A DNA stretch of 52,668 nucleotides. Source: JAKFWI01 sp031398975. GTDB taxonomy: Bacteria > Pseudomonadota > Alphaproteobacteria > Caulobacterales > Aquidulcibacteraceae. The notes under the pieces were generated by a model. The model saw only the letters and a list, made by a program, of their open reading frames with translations, was not told where the DNA came from and did no database searches. The stretch covers positions 1-52,668 of the forward strand of contig JANNOI010000030.1 in the NCBI GenBank assembly GCA_031398975.1, given 5' to 3'. Shown in pieces: positions 52,581 to 52,668 of this stretch. The position numbers and the translations under genes were made by a program. Numbering within the stretch: position 1 is the first letter of the stretch; every line of letters begins with the position of its first letter.

Positions 52581-52668
52581 TCGACTGTACCGAAAAGGTT
52601 TACCCGATGGTGCCTGCAGGAGCTGCCATTGACCAGATGCTGTTCTGGGAAGAAGAGAAGAAGCCTGA
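52550..52668 (+). pseudogene. Fragment: C-terminal end of an acetolactate synthase large subunit
   Basis: In the frame two positions off rne, translation from 52550 reads VKRPVFMDFVIDC, then TEKVYPMVPAGAAIDQMLF and WEEEKKP to the window edge. PVF-DF-ID--EKVYPMVPAG---DQM is the pattern of the extreme C-terminus of acetolactate synthase large subunits (branched-chain amino acid synthesis). No upstream part of such a gene exists: the frame before 52550 is arginine-rich noise inside rne. Base composition here is near half G+C against roughly 70 percent around it, and the preceding rne frame suddenly uses TCA and AGA codons. This looks like foreign sequence joined on, by misassembly or rearrangement. 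Confidence 0.6.

Overview
The window is about 52.7 kb of G+C-rich, gene-dense chromosome from an alphaproteobacterium. Three things point to the stalked/budding lineages around Caulobacterales and Hyphomonadaceae: a bactofilin gene overlapping an M23 endopeptidase gene, a TonB-dependent receptor divergent from an S9 peptidase, and an RNase E with a long charged insert in its S1 domain. Almost everything recognisable is core-genome housekeeping. I see no prophage, insertion sequence, CRISPR array, secretion island or defence island.

Layout. (1) 1-5589, minus strand: envelope and translation operon pyrH-frr-uppS-cdsA-dxr-rseP-(bamA, cut by the window edge). (2) 5708-9401: bifunctional proline catabolic enzyme putA with a divergent Lrp-type regulator. 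(3) 9412-12676: alpha/beta hydrolase and DUF4197 protein (minus), inorganic pyrophosphatase (plus), a thioredoxin-like secreted protein (minus) and tRNA-Leu(UAG). (4) 12783-18022: TonB-dependent receptor divergent from an S9 peptidase, probably a peptide uptake and processing pair. (5) 18026-21668: NAD(P)HX repair enzyme, then glnB-glnA ending in a strong intrinsic terminator. (6) 21745-27407: lipoprotein lytic transglycosylase, parE, DEAD-box helicase and a GGDEF protein, all plus strand. (7) 27530-28447: a glycosyltransferase-like orphan. (8) 28527-35222, minus strand: complete SUF operon iscR-(iscS-like)-sufB-sufC-sufD-sufS-sufT-sufA, with a palindrome over its likely promoter. (9) 35412-42577: hydrolase, anmK, tyrS, a giant AsmA/YhdP-type protein and a Bcp peroxiredoxin. 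(10) 42770-44528: cell-shape module lmdC-bacA. (11) 45324-50225, minus strand: prfB (with a +1 programmed frameshift), mrcA (PBP1A) and an AMIN/amidase_3 amidase. (12) 50748-end: rne.

How the genes work together. Peptidoglycan and envelope biology is over-represented: UppS and CdsA supply lipid carriers and phospholipids, RseP/BamA serve outer-membrane homeostasis, and PBP1A, amidase, lytic transglycosylase, AnmK and LmdC/BacA build, cut, recycle and position the wall. The SUF operon is a self-contained, iron-sulfur-regulated cluster assembly line. GlnB-GlnA form the usual nitrogen control pair.

Most notable observations. The last ~119 bases (about 52550-52668) change composition abruptly and encode, in a different frame from rne, what looks like the C-terminus of an acetolactate synthase large subunit; this suggests a chimeric contig end or a very recent rearrangement and means the visible rne is truncated. 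prfB keeps a textbook autoregulatory +1 frameshift site. A two-hairpin repeat-like element lies downstream of prfB, a long near-perfect hairpin lies at 27486-27524, and the GGDEF protein has an altered inhibitory site. I did not find a convincing undescribed multi-gene system; the least explained gene is the glycosyltransferase-like protein at 27530-28447.
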